From SIG607 sp045605385 (GTDB lineage Bacteria; Bacillota; Clostridia; Oscillospirales; Acutalibacteraceae), in assembly GCA_045605385.1 (NCBI GenBank), contig JAZUPW010000031.1, positions 53,008-117,007 of the forward strand: a stretch of 64,000 nucleotides of DNA, written 5' to 3'. Below are positions 62,062 through 64,000 of this stretch, in pieces (position 1 is the stretch's first letter; every line of letters begins with the position of its first letter). The notes below the pieces were generated by a model. The model had not been told where the DNA came from and ran no database searches. It saw only the letters and a list, made by a program, of their open reading frames with translations. The position numbers were made by a program, and so were the translations under genes.

Positions 62062-64000
62062 TTACGAATAATCCACCATATATTCACTTTCAGGTAACTG
62101 ATAAAGTCTAACATAATCTACAAGCATATCTACTTGTTCAGTACCGTTTTGTTTAACAGTGTCTTCATATACACTGTTATCAAGAATTATTGTATAGAAA
62201 TCATTAAAGCAATTCTTTGTATCATAGCCTAAGTTTGAAAGATTTACAGTTGCATAACATTCACCATCTAAATAGAACTTCATTTCACTTTCAGTCCATT
62301 CCAAACCATAAGTATGCCAATCTTCAGGCTCAACACCACCAAAAGTAGTTTCCGACCAAGACCAAGAATGTTCCATTCCGGCACTTTCAGTCTGCCAAAG
62401 ATGAGCCCAATCATCACCCCAAACGTGCAAGGTCGAGCTTGTTGTATCTTCACTTCCAAAAATCTCAAAGATATCAATTTCACCATTGTACTGAGACTCT
62501 CTTAAGTTTTGATCAGGGGTTAACCAAAATGCAGGAAGGAAACCTTTTCTAAAAGGAACCTTTGCTCTAATTTCAACATAACCATACTTGAACGCCATTG
62601 AATCACGAGAAACAACGTCATAAGGTAATGTATACTTACCGTCGCCGTTAGGAGAAACACGAAGAGTAAGATTTCCATTATCAACAAAAACGTTATCTGC
62701 AGATTTAGAAAAAGTTTCTGTATCGGTTGGCGGGTTATTATAGTGAGCCCACATATCTCCTAAAGAACCGTTTGTGTTAAACTCATTGTTCCACACAAGA
62801 ACTCTATTGTCACCGGTTACGTTTTCAGTTTGAGTAATGCCTGAAGAAACTCCGATTAAATTCGAAACATCCTTAACAGTATCATTAATTTCTTTGCCAT
62901 AAAGGGTATATTCAACGCCATTTACTTCTACAACTACATAACCCTTAACGTAAAGTCTTTCCTTATTGTTATAAGTTCCGTCTATTGCATCAAAACCTTT
63001 AACGTAGGTAGAAAACCAAAGTAATGATGAACCAAGAGTGTCTGTATTTCTCTGTATTTTCCAACAACTTGTAAGGTTTTGACTTACATTTATATCAAAT
63101 ACATTACCGTTTTTTGCTAATTCTCTTGTAACGGTTTCCTCGCCCATAACGTCGCCGTTTGCAAACAAGAAGCCGCGAGACTTAACATCATAAGCAACGC
63201 CGTCAATTATGATGTTATTACCGGTTGTAGTATCATAAGAGAAATAGTAACGCATTGCCTGTTCTTTATCTTCAGCAACGCCTTCTAATATAGAAACGCC
63301 TTTATTCGCAACAACCGCACCACCCGAAGCATTTGTAATTTTCTTATAAGACAAAGCAGAAACTTTTATGTCTGCTACGTCTCCGCCAATTACGTACATA
63401 TAAAGTTCTTCGCCAACCGCATTGTTAAGACCGCCTTTTTTGTCTACGGTGAGCAATATTTCAGCATTACCTTCTCCGTTTGCGGTAAAAATTGCAACGT
63501 CTTTACCTTCAATATAGCCTATTGTATTCACCACTTCGCTGTCAGCAACAAAGAAGCCTAATTTAACAGCAGAATCGGCTGAATATTTAAAGTTTATTTT
63601 ATAGGTTTCATTATCTTCAACGAAGTCGCTTACCTTGAAAACTTTTTCACCAAAAACGGTTTCAACTTCTGCAATCTTATCTTCTAACTCGCAAACAACA
63701 ATATCGGTTACCCAAACTTCACCGTAGTCACAATCAAGTTTAATAGAGCTTGTAGCATCAAGAGTTACACTGGATTTATGAGCAGAGCTGCCAATAAGAG
63801 TGCCGTCTTCTGTGGTGTAGTAAGCTATACCGTTATAGTTGTAAACTTCAAAAGTAAAGAATTCTTGAGTACTATCACTCGTAAACGGTGTAACGTCGTA
63901 ATAATTATCAAAACCATACTGTGCAGATTCATTATAAATTGCAACGTTACCTGCTTTAGGATCACTTGAAGATCTATCCGGCAAACCAATTTCTATGTAA
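62062..64000 (-). CDS. Secreted multi-module GH16 family protein (partial, N-terminus outside window)
   Basis: 646 codons are visible and the frame is open at the right edge; the TTG in IGLPDRSS is an internal Leu codon, not a start. The visible order is: the end of a ~200-aa module as in the phosphoesterase (IGLPDRSSSDP..VWVTDIVVCELE); a beta-rich segment (VFKVSDFVEDNETYKINF..) resembling that in the 9809-15196 protein; the GVSIL/AMRYYFSYDT module; GH16 with EIDIFE intact. The end YQLPESEYMVDYS has no dockerin or anchor. Probably an extracellular endo-glycanase. It mixes module types of two otherwise separate protein groups in this window. Confidence 0.85.
   Translation of the reverse strand, partial: YIEIGLPDRSSSDPKAGNVAIYNESAQYGFDNYYDVTPFTSDSTQEFFTFEVYNYNGIAYYTTEDGTLIGSSAHKSSVTLDATSSIKLDCDYGEVWVTDIVVCELEDKIAEVETVFGEKVFKVSDFVEDNETYKINFKYSADSAVKLGFFVADSEVVNTIGYIEGKDVAIFTANGEGNAEILLTVDKKGGLNNAVGEELYMYVIGGDVADIKVSALSYKKITNASGGAVVANKGVSILEGVAEDKEQAMRYYFSYDTTTGNNIIIDGVAYDVKSRGFLFANGDVMGEETVTRELAKNGNVFDINVSQNLTSCWKIQRNTDTLGSSLLWFSTYVKGFDAIDGTYNNKERLYVKGYVVVEVNGVEYTLYGKEINDTVKDVSNLIGVSSGITQTENVTGDNRVLVWNNEFNTNGSLGDMWAHYNNPPTDTETFSKSADNVFVDNGNLTLRVSPNGDGKYTLPYDVVSRDSMAFKYGYVEIRAKVPFRKGFLPAFWLTPDQNLRESQYNGEIDIFEIFGSEDTTSSTLHVWGDDWAHLWQTESAGMEHSWSWSETTFGGVEPEDWHTYGLEWTESEMKFYLDGECYATVNLSNLGYDTKNCFNDFYTIILDNSVYEDTVKQNGTEQVDMLVDYVRLYQLPESEYMVDYS

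Noticed and set aside
1..64000. CRISPR arrays, tRNA or rRNA genes, prophage genes
   Set aside because: No regularly spaced short repeats, cloverleaf-like sequences, rRNA segments or phage structural genes were seen in the intergenic regions.

Overview
The window (low GC, roughly 40%) looks like a chromosomal segment of an anaerobic gut- or rumen-type Clostridia bacterium (Oscillospirales-like; inferred). The evidence is a fused IspH-ribosomal protein S1 gene, a GlgB-GlgC-GlgD glycogen operon, a DUF5685-DnaJ pair, Gram-positive-style promoters and Shine-Dalgarno sites, frequent GTG/TTG starts, dockerins, InlB-type B-repeats and an O2-sensitive glycyl radical enzyme. No rRNA, tRNA, phage or CRISPR array was seen. 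Layout: 1-3374 glycogen synthesis operon (glgB, glgC, partial glgD). 3579-15196 three paralogous secreted GH16 glucanase-type proteins in tandem on the minus strand, each with its own sigma-A promoter and terminator. 15445-23034 a housekeeping run (DUF5685, dnaJ-like, membrane protein, FAD oxidoreductase, cmk, plsC, ispH-rpsA, then gpsA behind an internal terminator), preceded by a 276-bp TA-flanked inverted-repeat element. 23372-26206 uvrA. 26365-39098 an accessory block: a dockerin-bearing leucine-rich-repeat protein, then four genes carrying five DUF4886 (SGNH-esterase-like) domains, three of the genes ending in dockerins and one in a membrane anchor. 39181-39765 a cytoplasmic CBM9-like protein. 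39814-41772 uvrB. 42111-48181 a plus-strand pair: a membrane-anchored multi-module binding protein and a GH16 lipoprotein. 48225-48995 a decayed IS200/IS605 tnpA element with strong hairpins. 49090-52995 a dockerin-bearing metallophosphoesterase with three ~200-aa repeats. 53282-55957 cytoplasmic GH5-like and GH130 enzymes. 56068-60986 a glycyl radical enzyme operon (GRE, M20 peptidase, CapA-like phosphoesterase, and a truncated, frameshifted GRE-activase tail) with a divergent AraC regulator (61119-61904). 62062-64000 a fifth, partial GH16 protein. How the genes work together (inference): most of the accessory DNA appears to serve extracellular polysaccharide attack. GH16 enzymes carry InlB B-repeats and uncharacterised jelly-roll-like modules, but none of them has a dockerin where the C-terminus is visible. 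The dockerins sit on DUF4886 esterase-like proteins, a phosphoesterase and an LRR protein, which suggests two parallel display routes: a cellulosome-like scaffold (no cohesin gene here) and a membrane- or module-mediated one. The GH5-like and GH130 enzymes have no signal peptide and would handle imported oligosaccharides by hydrolysis and phosphorolysis. The most unusual items are a recurrent, apparently undescribed module next to InlB repeats marked by a GAYG/KYGD/HRH signature, dockerins with an enlarged second calcium loop, the dockerin-DUF4886 family, and a short divergent glycyl radical enzyme whose neighbouring activase survives only as a broken tail.
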